64,000 nucleotides of DNA from Terriglobia bacterium (GCA_020073345.1 JAIQFI010000007.1:62001-126000), one strand, 5' to 3'; counted from the stretch's first letter, positions 1 through 9,984 are shown. The notes: generated by a model from the letters alone, not told the origin. A program made the numbers and translations.

Positions 1-146
1 TAGCCACACTCACGGGTCCGGGCCGGGTGATCGTGCAGAGCCTGACGCTCCAGAAAATGCGCCGCGAGCTCGCGCCCTACCGCACCGGCGGCGACGAGCA
101 CCAGGGTCTGAACATTATCTCGGGTCTCTTCAACAGCGACGATTAA
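1..146 (+). CDS. C-terminal end of an AIM24/TIGR00266-like protein (partial)
   Basis: An open frame enters from the left edge and ends at a TAA at 144-146, giving about 47 residues. The readable part has TGPGRVIVQSLTLQKM followed by an acidic tail. The GPGR-V-x-QSL pattern is characteristic of the last strand region of AIM24/TIGR00266 family proteins, which fold as a double beta-sandwich and whose bacterial role is poorly defined. The start and most of the gene lie outside the window. The call rests on one short motif, so another beta-rich family is possible. The next gene is convergent. Confidence 0.5.
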   Translation, partial: ATLTGPGRVIVQSLTLQKMRRELAPYRTGGDEHQGLNIISGLFNSDD

Positions 147-169
147 CGTGAATCGTAGCCGCTGTCAGG

Positions 170-3100
170 CTACTTCGCCGCGAACGTCGTGATCCGCGCC
201 CCCTGCAGCAGGATGTCGTTGTTGGGATTGTTCGGGTCGTACCCATAGTTGCTCGGCACATCCCGCATCCTGACGATGATCGAAATCGCGTTGCCCGGAG
301 GGGGACCTCCCTGCGAGGAATCCGGAACTTTGACGTTGATCATCCACGACCCTGGATAAGTGGGATCCAAGCCGGAGAATAAAATGTTTTGCGAAACGTC
401 TTTGGCGTTGATGATAACTACCAGATCAGACGCCTTGGTCGGTGTTGGACCGGAGGGTGCGAAGCCGTCCTGCGGCGGGTTATCCACCAGGCCCTGCCCC
501 GTGAGTGCTAGCGTCAGCACTTTCCCCAGACCGACCGGGTTTTGCGGGCCATTCAGCGTCCCATCGTCAAAATTAATGGCGAGAATTTGCCCCGTGCCGG
601 TTCCATTCACCGTCTTGAAGGCAGGATCGGCAGCCGCCATCAGAAAAGTTCCCGCGGCCACGATCTCGCCCGTGGCAGGATTAAACAGCAGGAATTCGGC
701 GGTACCCGAGGTGGGTGCACTCCAGGGGACCACAAAGTTGATATACGCCTTCTGTACGATCGCGTAGATTCCCGAGGGCACTCCGTTCACCAGCATCTGC
801 AGACCTGCAACCGTTTTGGGATACGGCGGATCATGGATCTCGTCGTTGACATTGAGGACCTTGCCAATCGGGGCCGCTTGCACCCACATCCCTGGCGTCA
901 GCGGGTGCGTCGAGGTGAAACTGAATGCGTTCCGGGTCGCAAGCCTGGCAAAGTAAAACGTAATGCGATTCAGCGCTTCGCCTACAATCGGATTTTCAAA
1001 GGCGTCCAAAGCGATCGCCATCGGCAAGTTCGACGCGATCTGCTGGAGAATAGTGCCTGTATTCTGAAATGCGGTGACCTCGGGCAGGTGATAAATCGTA
1101 TTGGCGGCGCCGACCCACATCTCACCGCTGACCGTGCTGACCGCAATCCCCTGAGGCTGGGAGAAATTGGGGAAATTGAGGGCCGCGGCAGGACCCGTTT
1201 GAGCGATGGCCGAAGTATCGGGATAAACCGTGACCCGGTTGTTTCCGGAATCGCAAACATAGAGGCGGCCGGATGTATCCGTGGCGACACCCACGGGGCT
1301 GTTGAGGCCGGCCGGCGTAGCCGAGGCTGCGCTCAACGCATAGTTTGTCTGCCCCACCACGCTGAATGCGCTTTGTCCGTTGCTAAAGGGCTTCTTGAAC
1401 ACCAGCACGCGGTTGAGGGCTGTATCGGAAACCGCCAGATCGCCGTCGGGGAAAAGAGCCAGCCCATGGGGCGTTTTCATGGTCTGCTGTGAGGCGCTCT
1501 GGACCTTTTGCGTGAAGCTGTTTTGCCCCAGCACCACATCGGCGGTCTGGATGGTTCCCGCCGCAACGCTGAAAGGCGCCGGGAACCGCACTGCCCGCCC
1601 GTTGCCTGAATCGGCCACCCACAGGTTGCCACTGTCGTCCACTGCCAGACCCATCGGCCGGAGCAGCCCCGTCGCGGTCGGCAGATCGGGGTCGCCACTG
1701 GGATAGTTCGCCATGGCGCGGAATAAATCCTGCTGCCCGATCACCAGATCCGCCTTTTGTGTGAGAACCGACCGCGCGTTTGTTCCCACCGATCGCGCGT
1801 CTCGAAATCCCAAAACACGGTTATTGTACGTATCGGCAATGTACAGGTGAGGAGGATCAGAACTCTTGTCGACAACGATTCCGCCGCCGGTAGCAATCTG
1901 ATTGTTAACCTTTAAGCCGATCCAGACTTCCTTGCCCTCGATCAGATTGGGAACGCTGAATGGAAAGTCCGTTTGGCCAACTACGATACTTGCCGAATTG
2001 AAGCCGAAGGATGGGTTTGCCGGATAGGAAAGCACGCGGTTGTTCCCTGGGTCCACTACCCAGAGACTGCCGGCGGCGGGGTCGAATGCGCCGGCGATGG
2101 GCGAAGACAGCGTCGTGGCATCCGGTTCAGTCTGTCCGCGATTGCTTTTTCCGCTCACCAGATCGGCCTGCCCAATCACGCCACCAGCATCGATCCGAGG
2201 CGATGGCACCGTGGCAGACGAAAGGAATTGAGCCACGTTGGTATACCGCACCACACGGTTGGCCAGCGGGTCCGCCACGAATACCGTGTTTCCGCTCGCG
2301 AACACCCCCAGTTGAGCGTGCAGAATACTGTTCCCCAGGCTGTATTCGTTCGGAAAGGTCACCGTCTGCCCTTGAGTAGGAGCTGGAACCACACCCAGCA
2401 CTTTGGTCGCGGGCAACCCGGAACTAGGATTTGGATAGTACACCACCCGCGCATAGCCGTCAGCTACGTACAGAGCCCCCAGGGTGTCGAAGGCCAGACT
2501 CTGCGGCTGGAGCAATACGGACATATTGGTCTGGCAGGTATTGCCGCAGCTAGGGGCGGTGTTCGAAACGAAGTCCGCTTGGCCCAGCACCACATCGGCC
2601 GGCGGCTCAGTCGCGACTGTCAGCAGTTTGCTAGACGGATCGGCCGGAAAACGCAATACCCGGTTATTTCCCGCATCAGCCACCCACAGGTTCCCCTGTG
2701 CGTCGAACGCGATCGAGGCTCGCACAAATGTGCCGCCGGGAGTGAATGAGAGCGTCTTGCTGGTAGGCTTGGCCTGTCCCTCGTTAGGTGCATTCCCGCT
2801 GCTCACAGTCTTTTGCCCGATGACCAGGTCGATCGAAAGAGGGTCGCTGGTCTGAGCGAAGGGATTGGGATAACGCACAATGCGGTTATTTCCGGCATCC
2901 AGAACGTAGAGATTCCCGGCTGCGTCCACGGCTACGCTGGCCGGAAGCGACAAACCCGATGGCAAGTCCCGCCCCGGTCCCTGGGTCACGTTGGAAAAGA
3001 AGTCGCGCTGCCCGATCACTTTGTCGGCCTGATTTCCCTTCGTTAGGCCTGTCGGGTTGAGCCATGCCAGGACCCGATGATTGTTCGTGTCGGCTACGTA

Positions 3101-3304
3101 CATGGTGCCGCCCGTTGGAGGGAATGTCACCGCAAACGGCGCGTTCAGTTCCCGTCCCTCCAATAGATTTGGCGCATCTGAGGTAGGCGGATTGGACAGT
3201 TTCGCCTGGCCGAACTCGCGCGATGGGTCCCCGTTAATGGTGGGCGAATTCTGGGCCCATACCGGAACGCTCGCGATCAGTACAAGACGCCATAAGAGCT
3301 TCAT
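170..3304 (-). CDS. Secreted NHL-repeat beta-propeller protein with TIGR03437-type C-terminal domain
   Basis: The 1044-residue product begins with a signal peptide (MKLLWRLVLIASVPVWAQ). The open frame extends 63 codons upstream, but only the Met at 3304 puts the signal peptide at the N-terminus. About ten repeats of the form VADxGNNRVLRF alternate with VIGQxDF, which is the NHL beta-propeller pattern, across roughly residues 60-800. The last about 200 residues (LMVNGVPSGIYAIVQ-like, GTGTGQILAIN, LALTGQGLVDNPP) resemble the TIGR03437 domain seen almost only in Solibacter-type Acidobacteria. It is probably an exported or surface binding protein with no enzyme motif. It is transcribed divergently from mqnA. 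Confidence 0.85.
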   Translation of the reverse strand: MKLLWRLVLIASVPVWAQNSPTINGDPSREFGQAKLSNPPTSDAPNLLEGRELNAPFAVTFPPTGGTMYVADTNNHRVLAWLNPTGLTKGNQADKVIGQRDFFSNVTQGPGRDLPSGLSLPASVAVDAAGNLYVLDAGNNRIVRYPNPFAQTSDPLSIDLVIGQKTVSSGNAPNEGQAKPTSKTLSFTPGGTFVRASIAFDAQGNLWVADAGNNRVLRFPADPSSKLLTVATEPPADVVLGQADFVSNTAPSCGNTCQTNMSVLLQPQSLAFDTLGALYVADGYARVVYYPNPSSGLPATKVLGVVPAPTQGQTVTFPNEYSLGNSILHAQLGVFASGNTVFVADPLANRVVRYTNVAQFLSSATVPSPRIDAGGVIGQADLVSGKSNRGQTEPDATTLSSPIAGAFDPAAGSLWVVDPGNNRVLSYPANPSFGFNSASIVVGQTDFPFSVPNLIEGKEVWIGLKVNNQIATGGGIVVDKSSDPPHLYIADTYNNRVLGFRDARSVGTNARSVLTQKADLVIGQQDLFRAMANYPSGDPDLPTATGLLRPMGLAVDDSGNLWVADSGNGRAVRFPAPFSVAAGTIQTADVVLGQNSFTQKVQSASQQTMKTPHGLALFPDGDLAVSDTALNRVLVFKKPFSNGQSAFSVVGQTNYALSAASATPAGLNSPVGVATDTSGRLYVCDSGNNRVTVYPDTSAIAQTGPAAALNFPNFSQPQGIAVSTVSGEMWVGAANTIYHLPEVTAFQNTGTILQQIASNLPMAIALDAFENPIVGEALNRITFYFARLATRNAFSFTSTHPLTPGMWVQAAPIGKVLNVNDEIHDPPYPKTVAGLQMLVNGVPSGIYAIVQKAYINFVVPWSAPTSGTAEFLLFNPATGEIVAAGTFLMAAADPAFKTVNGTGTGQILAINFDDGTLNGPQNPVGLGKVLTLALTGQGLVDNPPQDGFAPSGPTPTKASDLVVIINAKDVSQNILFSGLDPTYPGSWMINVKVPDSSQGGPPPGNAISIIVRMRDVPSNYGYDPNNPNNDILLQGARITTFAAK

Positions 3305-3465
3305 TATCAGGATTCTCCGATTAGGGGCGGGAACGCGAAGTCGCCCTTCCCCAGAAGATACCACAGCGCTAAAACCGCGGCATGTACCATTCGTACTGGA
3401 CCGAACCAACCCGCCCTTTCTGCGCCCAGGCAGGGCCGGTTTCCGGAGCGGCTTTAGCCCGATGA

Positions 3466-3471
3466 TAGAAT
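3466..3471 (+). promoter_or_regulatory. Candidate -10 element of mqnA (leaderless)
   Basis: TAGAAT (5/6 to TATAAT) ends 6 bp before the TTG start codon at 3478. Transcription would then begin at or next to the start codon. No convincing -35 hexamer was found. See the leaderless-start finding. Confidence 0.35.
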
Positions 3472-3477
3472 GTTTCT

Positions 3478-4296
3478 TTGGATCCCCTCTCACCCACCAA
3501 GCCCCGCGTGTGCGCCGTCAGCTACCTGAATACGGTGCCCCTGGTGTGGGGCCTTCAGCACTCGCCCGACCCCGCACTGCGCGACGCTTTCGAGCTTCGC
3601 TTCGCCCTGCCCTCGGCATGCGCGGACCAGCTGGCCTCCGGCCAGGCCGACATCGGAATTGTTCCCGTGATCGAAATGGCCCGCCAGGGTCTCGACTATT
3701 TCCCTGGCACCGGCATCGCCTGCCACGGCCCAGTTCGCAGCATACTTCTGGTTTCGAAAGTCCCGTTCAAGGAAATCCGCACTCTGGCGACCGACTCGGG
3801 CTCGCGCACCTCTGCGATGCTGGCTCAGGTGATCCTGGCCGAAAAGTTCGGCGTGAGGCCGCAAGTCTTTACGCATCCGGCCGATCTCGCCGAAATGTTG
3901 GGCAAGGCTGACTCCGCCCTGCTCATCGGCGACGCTGCCCTGCGCGTCGATCCCGCCACACTGCCGTTTGAAACATTGGACCTCGGCGCGGAATGGGTCT
4001 CGCTCACCGGCCTCCCCATGGTCTTTGCCGTCTGGGCCGGACGCAAGCAAGTCGTTCGCGAACCCTACGGCCGGATCTTCCTCGAATCCTGCAGCTATGG
4101 CCTGGCGCACATCGACGACATCGTTCGCACGGAAGGGCCCGCCCGCCAGTTCGAGCCCGAACTGGTCCGCCGCTATCTGACCCATCACATCGTATTTGAG
4201 TTGGGCGAACGCGACTACGAAGGCATGCGCCTGTACATCCAGCACGCCCTGAGTATCGACCGCGACCGGGACAAGGTTATGATAGTTTCCAAATGA
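3478..4296 (+). CDS. mqnA: Chorismate dehydratase MqnA (futalosine menaquinone pathway)
   Basis: The 272-residue protein starts with RVCAVSYLNTVPLVWGL, the conserved MqnA N-terminus, and continues with SGQADIGIVPVIEM and a periplasmic-binding-protein-like fold. MqnA dehydrates chorismate to 3-enolpyruvyl-benzoate, the first step of the futalosine route to menaquinone. The TTG at 3478 is the assigned start. A GTG at 3508 would trim 10 residues and bring the conserved motif closer to the N-terminus, so the start is uncertain. The stop overlaps the mqnC start by 4 bp (ATGA), which implies translational coupling. The other mqn genes are not in this window. Confidence 0.9.
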   Translation: MDPLSPTKPRVCAVSYLNTVPLVWGLQHSPDPALRDAFELRFALPSACADQLASGQADIGIVPVIEMARQGLDYFPGTGIACHGPVRSILLVSKVPFKEIRTLATDSGSRTSAMLAQVILAEKFGVRPQVFTHPADLAEMLGKADSALLIGDAALRVDPATLPFETLDLGAEWVSLTGLPMVFAVWAGRKQVVREPYGRIFLESCSYGLAHIDDIVRTEGPARQFEPELVRRYLTHHIVFELGERDYEGMRLYIQHALSIDRDRDKVMIVSK

Positions 4297-5324
4297 TGAC
4301 CCGCGCTGAAGCCATCGACATGTTCCAGAGCGATGACCTGATCGGCATCGGCATGGCCGCCGACCGAGTCCGCCGCAAGCTGCATCCTGAAAACGTGGTC
4401 AGCTACATCATCGACCGCAACATCAACTACACCAATTTCTGCACCGAGTATTGCAGCTTCTGCGCCTTCTACCGGCCGATGGGTCATGCCGAAGGCTACA
4501 TCCTCCCTCACGAAACCATCTTCAGCAAGATTCAGGAAACCATCGACCTCGGGGGCACCGGCATCCTGATGCAGGGCGGCCTGCATCCCGATCTCAAAAT
4601 CGAATGGTATGAAGACCTGCTGCGCTCGATTAAGAAGCGCTTCGACATCTGGTGCCACTGCTTCTCCGCGCCGGAGATTATGAACATCGCGGAAGTAAGT
4701 GGTCTGAGTTTGTATGACACGCTCTCGCGCCTGCGTGATGCCGGTCTCGATTCCCTGCCCGGCGGCGGCGCCGAGATTCTCGACGAGCAAGTCCGTCACC
4801 GCATCAGCCGCCTGAAGTGCGGAACCAAGGATTGGATCGACGTGCACCGGACCTGTCACGCAATTGGATTGCGCTCGACGGCCACCATGATGTTCGGCAC
4901 CGGCGAGACCATCGAACAGCGCATGAATCACCTCGATATCGTCCGCCAGATCCAGGAAGACACTGGCGGATTCACGGCCTTCATCCCTTGGAGCTTCCAG
5001 CGCGAGCTCACTTCGCTCGGACGCTTCGTCAAAGAGGAAGCGACTGCGGTCGAGTATCTGAAGATGCTGGCGTTATCGCGAGTCTATCTCGAGAACATCC
5101 TCAACATTCAGTCCTCCTGGGTGACTCCCGGGCTCAAGACCTGCCAGATCGGCCTGCGCTTCGGCGGCAACGACGTCGGCAGCATCATGATCGAAGAGAA
5201 CGTCGTGAGCGCCGCCGGCACGCATCATCAGGCAACCGAAGAGGAGCTGCGCCGCCTGATTCGCGACGCGGGCTTTATCCCGAAGCAGCGCGATACGTTG
5301 TACCGGACGTACTTCTTGAATTAG
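4293..5324 (+). CDS. mqnC: Cyclic dehypoxanthine futalosine synthase MqnC (radical SAM)
   Basis: The 343-residue protein has the radical-SAM cluster motif CTEYCSFC (Cys50, Cys54, Cys57), then the substrate-domain motifs GGGAEILDE and MMFGTGET. These fit MqnC, which cyclises dehypoxanthine futalosine in menaquinone synthesis. The length is usual for the family. MqnE is the closest alternative, but the pairing with mqnA and the NYTNFCTEYC context favour MqnC. The last 50 bp overlap, tail to tail, the 3' end of the YfhO gene on the other strand. Confidence 0.9.
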   Translation: MMTRAEAIDMFQSDDLIGIGMAADRVRRKLHPENVVSYIIDRNINYTNFCTEYCSFCAFYRPMGHAEGYILPHETIFSKIQETIDLGGTGILMQGGLHPDLKIEWYEDLLRSIKKRFDIWCHCFSAPEIMNIAEVSGLSLYDTLSRLRDAGLDSLPGGGAEILDEQVRHRISRLKCGTKDWIDVHRTCHAIGLRSTATMMFGTGETIEQRMNHLDIVRQIQEDTGGFTAFIPWSFQRELTSLGRFVKEEATAVEYLKMLALSRVYLENILNIQSSWVTPGLKTCQIGLRFGGNDVGSIMIEENVVSAAGTHHQATEEELRRLIRDAGFIPKQRDTLYRTYFLN

Positions 5325-7425
5325 CCCTGATCCAGAACACCAGGCCAATCAGCGCCACCAGGCTGATCGCACCCCCTAGTCCCAGCAGCCGTGACCGGAA
5401 CCGGAACTCGACAGTGTGCTCGCCGGGCGGCACCACGACGGCCTGAAACGCTCCCGTCCATGGTTTCACCGCTTCGCTTCTTCCATCCACGTGGGCCGTC
5501 CAGCCGGGGAAGAATTGCTCGTGCAAGGCCAGCAAGCCGCCGGTCGCAGAGTGAACTTCGAACACACGGCTTTCGGGCTCCCACGCCCGGCGTTCCACTC
5601 GGTCGCCCGCGCTGCCGCCTTCCCAACTGAACGGAGGCCGCGCGTCTAAATACTCATACACCTTGTAAAACGACGGCAGCGATCCCAGCAACCGGTAGTG
5701 AGAGTTGTCCTTCAGCTTGGGATATGCCTTGCTGTACTCCGAGCTGATCACGTACCGCACCCCGAACAGGCGCAGAGCGATGTAGTTTTCGGGATCCACT
5801 GCGAAGAGCCGATCGGTTGTGAAGCGCGCATACGTCTCCACCATCTTGCGGAACGGGGTGGCGAGGAAGGGATCAAACCCTTGCGGCGTGACCAGGCCCA
5901 CGTGCCGCAGACCATTGGGAAGCGGACCGGTATCCGTATCAACCACAATCCGATAGTCTGTGCTGGCGCGGAGCTGTTGGTACGTATCATCCGGCATTCC
6001 GGCATATGACGTTGACGACCATCTCTGCGCGTCGCCGGGCGCGGCGTTGAATCGCTTGCTGGTTCCGAATGCTTTGTAGTCCACACCCACAAACAGAACC
6101 AGAGCGGCTGCCATCCAGATCCGCTGGCGGCCCTCCACGGCGCGCACAGCATACATCCCAGCGCCGAAAATCGCCAGCGTGACCAGCAAGTCGCGCCCGC
6201 TGCGCCACCCCGCGGAGAAGCTCTGAGTCTTCCATCGGAACAGTTCATAGCCGGCCCACATCGCCATGACGGCCACGCTGACCGGCGCCAGCCACCAAGG
6301 CAGGCGGCGACTCTTTCGGGCAAGAAAATGATCCAGACCGTAGGCCGTAAGCGGCGCGAACGCCACCGTCACGCCGGCCAGGAAGTACCAGTCCCGGATG
6401 ATGTCCGCCAACAGGTCGGAATGCCGGATCACGCTCCAGACAACGTTGAATGGGTTTCCAGCCATAACCAGGCTGGCTGCCAGCACCGCCAGGGATGGTG
6501 CTAAGTCTCGAAACCGGCGCCGGAGAATCAGAAACGGCAAAACCATCAGCGCCGGCACTCCCAGGTAGAAGTACTCTTTGAGCGGGTTGGTATCCACAGG
6601 AACGCTCAAGCCGAAGTCGAAGGAATTCGGCAGGACATAGGAGAGAACCAGGTCCCACTTTATGGCCCCCAGGCCGTAGTGCATTTCGGGCTCTCGGAGG
6701 CCCATGGTCTCCCAGGTCGGCAGAATCTGGACGGTGCACAGCAGCAGTGAAAAGACCAGAGCCGCGATGGTCCCTAGCGCCGTCTTCCAGCGCCAGGCGC
6801 CCGCTAACGAATAGACGCCGACGGCAACCGCGAAAACCATCCAAGTGGGCGGATATCCCGCCAGGAAACATAGCGCCGAGGCGGCCGCGACCTTCCACAT
6901 AGGCCGCCAGGATCGCCGCTCCACGGCCTGATCGACGCCCCACAGAGCCAGCGGTATCCAGGTGTATCCCGCCACCAGGCCGAAGTGCTGCAACTGCTCG
7001 CACATGTATCCGCTAAACGCGAACGCGCCCGCTCCCAGGACGCATGGCAGCTCTCCCAACCGTTTCCCGCGCAGCCACAGGTAGCACAGCAGGAATCCCA
7101 GCCAGACGTGCGCGAGCAGCAGGTCCTGCATTGACTGATAGGAGAGGCGCTCCCGTCCGAGATTAAAGAGAAACATCAGCCAGGTCGGCGGATAGAGGAG
7201 CGCCGCCTGGATGTTGCCCACAAAGCTCATGCCGCAGTAAATCGTCGTATCCCACAGTGGAAAATGCCCCTGGCGCAGGCGTTGAAACGCATAGTCGGCC
7301 AGCGGGTAATGAAATCCTTCGAGGTCGTAAGGAATGTGAACCCATCGGACGGGAGGAATGTACTCGAAAAAGAACAGATAGGTGAACAGCAGGGAAACCA
7401 GCACGATGGCTTTCCGGGAGTGCAA
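5275..7425 (-). CDS. YfhO-family polytopic membrane protein (putative lipid-linked glycosyltransferase)
   Basis: The 716-residue protein has about a dozen hydrophobic segments. Early motifs are DLEGFHYPLADYAF, PLWDTTIYCGM and AALLYPPTWLMF, matching the YfhO family of GT-C-like proteins. The C-terminal part (LHEQFFPGWTAHVDGR, VVPPGEHTVEFRF) is the extracytoplasmic domain usual in the family. YfhO proteins are implicated in transferring sugars to cell-wall polymers; the substrate here is unknown. The start is a TTG at 7425 preceded by a Shine-Dalgarno-like AGGATGG. The 3' end overlaps mqnC by 50 bp in convergent orientation. Confidence 0.8.
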   Translation of the reverse strand: MHSRKAIVLVSLLFTYLFFFEYIPPVRWVHIPYDLEGFHYPLADYAFQRLRQGHFPLWDTTIYCGMSFVGNIQAALLYPPTWLMFLFNLGRERLSYQSMQDLLLAHVWLGFLLCYLWLRGKRLGELPCVLGAGAFAFSGYMCEQLQHFGLVAGYTWIPLALWGVDQAVERRSWRPMWKVAAASALCFLAGYPPTWMVFAVAVGVYSLAGAWRWKTALGTIAALVFSLLLCTVQILPTWETMGLREPEMHYGLGAIKWDLVLSYVLPNSFDFGLSVPVDTNPLKEYFYLGVPALMVLPFLILRRRFRDLAPSLAVLAASLVMAGNPFNVVWSVIRHSDLLADIIRDWYFLAGVTVAFAPLTAYGLDHFLARKSRRLPWWLAPVSVAVMAMWAGYELFRWKTQSFSAGWRSGRDLLVTLAIFGAGMYAVRAVEGRQRIWMAAALVLFVGVDYKAFGTSKRFNAAPGDAQRWSSTSYAGMPDDTYQQLRASTDYRIVVDTDTGPLPNGLRHVGLVTPQGFDPFLATPFRKMVETYARFTTDRLFAVDPENYIALRLFGVRYVISSEYSKAYPKLKDNSHYRLLGSLPSFYKVYEYLDARPPFSWEGGSAGDRVERRAWEPESRVFEVHSATGGLLALHEQFFPGWTAHVDGRSEAVKPWTGAFQAVVVPPGEHTVEFRFRSRLLGLGGAISLVALIGLVFWIRANSRSTSGTTYRAASG

Positions 7426-7485
7426 GAATCCATCCTACTTCACTCGGAACTAACCGGAGTGCCGCAATGAATTATCTGTCCAGCC

Positions 7486-8904
7486 CTACAGCGGTGGCGA
7501 CAGAGGCTTCCGAACGATGAAGTGGTCATCCACGAAATCGAAGATGTAGTCCATACCCTCGATTTCCTTCGGCGAGAGATGGACTTGCTTCTGCAATTGG
7601 ATATCGAGGCTGCGGTCTTGCCAGACCAGCGTTGCTACGAAAAACGTGACCCAGTTATTGGGGAATGGATGGTTCAGGAACAGAATCCGGCTTCCGGCGG
7701 CAGGCCGAATGTTGATCCTTTTAAATTCGTCGACTAATTGCCGGGTATCTTGACCGTTTGCCAGTTCGTAGCTCATGGACGGCCGGTCCTTGCGCTGGGT
7801 CTCATGCACGTAGGCGGCGACGCAACCCGCCAGAGCAACCAGCATGGTTGCTTTCCGCGGGATACCTTTGAAGACGATATCCCGAGCGATACGGCGCGCC
7901 AAACCCCTGAGACTGAGCACTGCCAGCATGGCCCAGCCGGCCAAGACGATATACAACATCGCCCCGCCGCGGTCTGGCAAGAACGTGATCGGAAGCGGAG
8001 TCACCACCACCCATACCCATAGAAACAGCCAGCGCGGATCCGGCCGTGAGAGACGCAATTGTCGAACGCCGGCAAACAGCACAACTGCCCATACCAGCAG
8101 GACTCGCTGCATAGTGAACCAGTCGGTGTAGAAGATCGTGTTGAGGTAGCGGGTGTTCGATTCGGCGAATCGCGCCCACGTGAAGACCGGTCGATAGGCC
8201 TCCATATCGGTCAGTGAACCATGGCCGGTTTTACCTAGTATAAAGATCGCCGTCACGGCTGCCGCGATCAGAACCGGGCCGAATCTGGCATTTCGGCCTT
8301 TAAAGAGCAGTTCATAAGCGAGCACGACCACCGGAAACGTGACCGCCATCTCCTTGGAGTTCAGTGCGCAAATGTAAAGGCCGAGAAACACGCAAAAGTG
8401 CGGGATGCGCAGCGGCGTCTCACTCCTGCGCAGCCGCACATAATAGAGTAGTGCCGCGAAATAGAAGCCGCCGCATAGAATGTCGTAGATGAAGGAGCCG
8501 CTATAGGCCAGGTATGCCAAGCCAGCATGGTAGGCAATGGGTACCGCCGCGAGCGTAGCGACCCACCGGGATCGACTTAGGGATCGAGCCAAATAGTAAA
8601 AAATCGCAGTGTTCGCCAGTAGGAGCAGAAGCCGGACGACGTTGTAGGGAATTGGATTGAATCCGGCGACCTTGAACAACGGCAAATAATAGATCGCACT
8701 CATCGGGCGGATGAAATCGCTCCAAAACATCAACTGGGCCAGCCCGACCTTCCACAGCGGAGGATCCCAGACGCGGTAGATATTCATGGGTTCATCCGAA
8801 CTGAAGTAAACGCTCCAGACGTTGAAATGAAATCCAGCGAAGACTGCCAGTAAAAGTAAGACTGACAGCGCTCCCTCAAGTCTGGCGGTTCTCTTCAATC
8901 GCAC
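7486..8904 (-). CDS. Polytopic GT-C-like membrane protein
   Basis: The 472-residue protein has about ten predicted transmembrane segments. An early acidic loop (VYFSSDEPMNIYR) and ALNSKEMAVTFP resemble dolichyl-phosphate-mannose-type GT-C transferases that use polyprenyl-phosphate sugars. A short soluble C-terminus ends in FDFVDDHFIVRKP. The start is a GTG at 8904. It lies 60 bp upstream of the YfhO gene on the same strand, so the two may be co-transcribed and serve one cell-surface glycosylation task. I cannot assign the donor or acceptor. Confidence 0.6.
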   Translation of the reverse strand: MRLKRTARLEGALSVLLLLAVFAGFHFNVWSVYFSSDEPMNIYRVWDPPLWKVGLAQLMFWSDFIRPMSAIYYLPLFKVAGFNPIPYNVVRLLLLLANTAIFYYLARSLSRSRWVATLAAVPIAYHAGLAYLAYSGSFIYDILCGGFYFAALLYYVRLRRSETPLRIPHFCVFLGLYICALNSKEMAVTFPVVVLAYELLFKGRNARFGPVLIAAAVTAIFILGKTGHGSLTDMEAYRPVFTWARFAESNTRYLNTIFYTDWFTMQRVLLVWAVVLFAGVRQLRLSRPDPRWLFLWVWVVVTPLPITFLPDRGGAMLYIVLAGWAMLAVLSLRGLARRIARDIVFKGIPRKATMLVALAGCVAAYVHETQRKDRPSMSYELANGQDTRQLVDEFKRINIRPAAGSRILFLNHPFPNNWVTFFVATLVWQDRSLDIQLQKQVHLSPKEIEGMDYIFDFVDDHFIVRKPLSPPL

Positions 8905-9045
8905 ATTTCCCCCGGACAGGCTAACATAGACGGGCCTTGCACCCTTTCGCGGCTGACGTTAGTTTCTAAGCAAGGGGCGGCCTTCCGGGAAATTAGCACA
9001 ACACTTTCTGGAACTTTTGGTACGCCTCGAACGCTAATAAGTATT

Positions 9046-9864
9046 ATGACTCCACGTGTGTTCGCTACAGTCTTACTCGCCGGCGCTTGCCTGGGAAAAT
9101 TGGTGCACGCGCAGCCGCCTCCCAGCTTCGAGGTCGCCACGATCAAACCGGCCGATCCGGACGCCAGGGGACAGTTCATCCGCATTCCCTCCCCGGGTCG
9201 CATTTCCGTGACCAACATGACGCTCCTGGATCTGATCCGTTTTGCGTACAGCGAAGGATTGGGCGCCAACCTTGAGATCACAGGCGGTCCGAACTGGCTC
9301 AATCGCGACCGCTACGACGTGGAAGCCAAGGCGGAAGGTACTGCGACCCCGCCCGAAATGCGCCTCATGCTGCGGACTCTCCTGGCACAGCGGTTTGCTC
9401 TGAAGCTTCACAGCGATTCGAAGGAGGTGAACGTGTACGCGATGGTGCTGGCGAGGAGCGATGGCAAGCTCGGCCCCAAAGTGCAGCCCTGGGATGGAAA
9501 GTGCAGCGGCCGCGAGCCTCCCCCTGCCCAACCCAAAGGACCGCGTTGCGGAGCGTTCTTCCGGCCGCCCGGCATGGCGCTGGAGGGCGTGTCCATGGAG
9601 GTGGTTGCCGATATGCTGTCAACGCCGATCGTGAATCTCGGCCGTCCGGTGGTGGATCGAACCGGGCTGAAAGGCGAATTCACGATGCAGCTCGAATTTC
9701 AGTTCCGTCCGCCGGGTCCCAACGCGCAGGCCCCGCCTGACGACCCGCTAGCGCCCTCGCTTTTTACCGCCCTGCAGGAACAGTTCGGCCTCAAGCTGCA
9801 ATCGTCGCGAGGAAACGCGGATTTCCTGGTTGTGGATCAAGCCGAGAAGCCTTCGGCGAACTAG
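9046..9864 (+). CDS. TIGR03435-family secreted protein
   Basis: The 272-residue protein has a signal peptide ending near HAQ, then the family hallmarks PSFEVATIKPADP, ISVTNMTLLDLIRFAY, GPNWLNRDRYDVEAKA, LLAQRFALKLH and VVDRTGLKGEFTM, and ends with FLVVDQAEKPS. TIGR03435 proteins are a large paralogous family in Solibacter-type Acidobacteria with no established function. Its presence is a strong lineage marker. It is transcribed in the same direction as the signal peptidase genes but separated by 133 bp. Confidence 0.9.
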   Translation: MTPRVFATVLLAGACLGKLVHAQPPPSFEVATIKPADPDARGQFIRIPSPGRISVTNMTLLDLIRFAYSEGLGANLEITGGPNWLNRDRYDVEAKAEGTATPPEMRLMLRTLLAQRFALKLHSDSKEVNVYAMVLARSDGKLGPKVQPWDGKCSGREPPPAQPKGPRCGAFFRPPGMALEGVSMEVVADMLSTPIVNLGRPVVDRTGLKGEFTMQLEFQFRPPGPNAQAPPDDPLAPSLFTALQEQFGLKLQSSRGNADFLVVDQAEKPSAN

Positions 9865-9984
9865 AACGGCGAACCCCCTATCGCGGCCCCACCCACGCCA
9901 CGTAAGCCGATGCGGGATAAATGCTCGCTCCTTTGGTTTCAAGGACTTCCTGGGTAAGTTTTGTCGCCGCGTTTTTCTATCCGC

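Noticed and set aside
542-1492. 316-codon open frame on the plus strand
   Set aside because: It is opposite the NHL repeats and shows only Arg/His/Gly-rich sequence without a fold.
2000-3200. Repeated segments that might suggest a CRISPR or tandem DNA repeat
   Set aside because: They are protein-level NHL repeats with irregular DNA identity and no constant spacer length.
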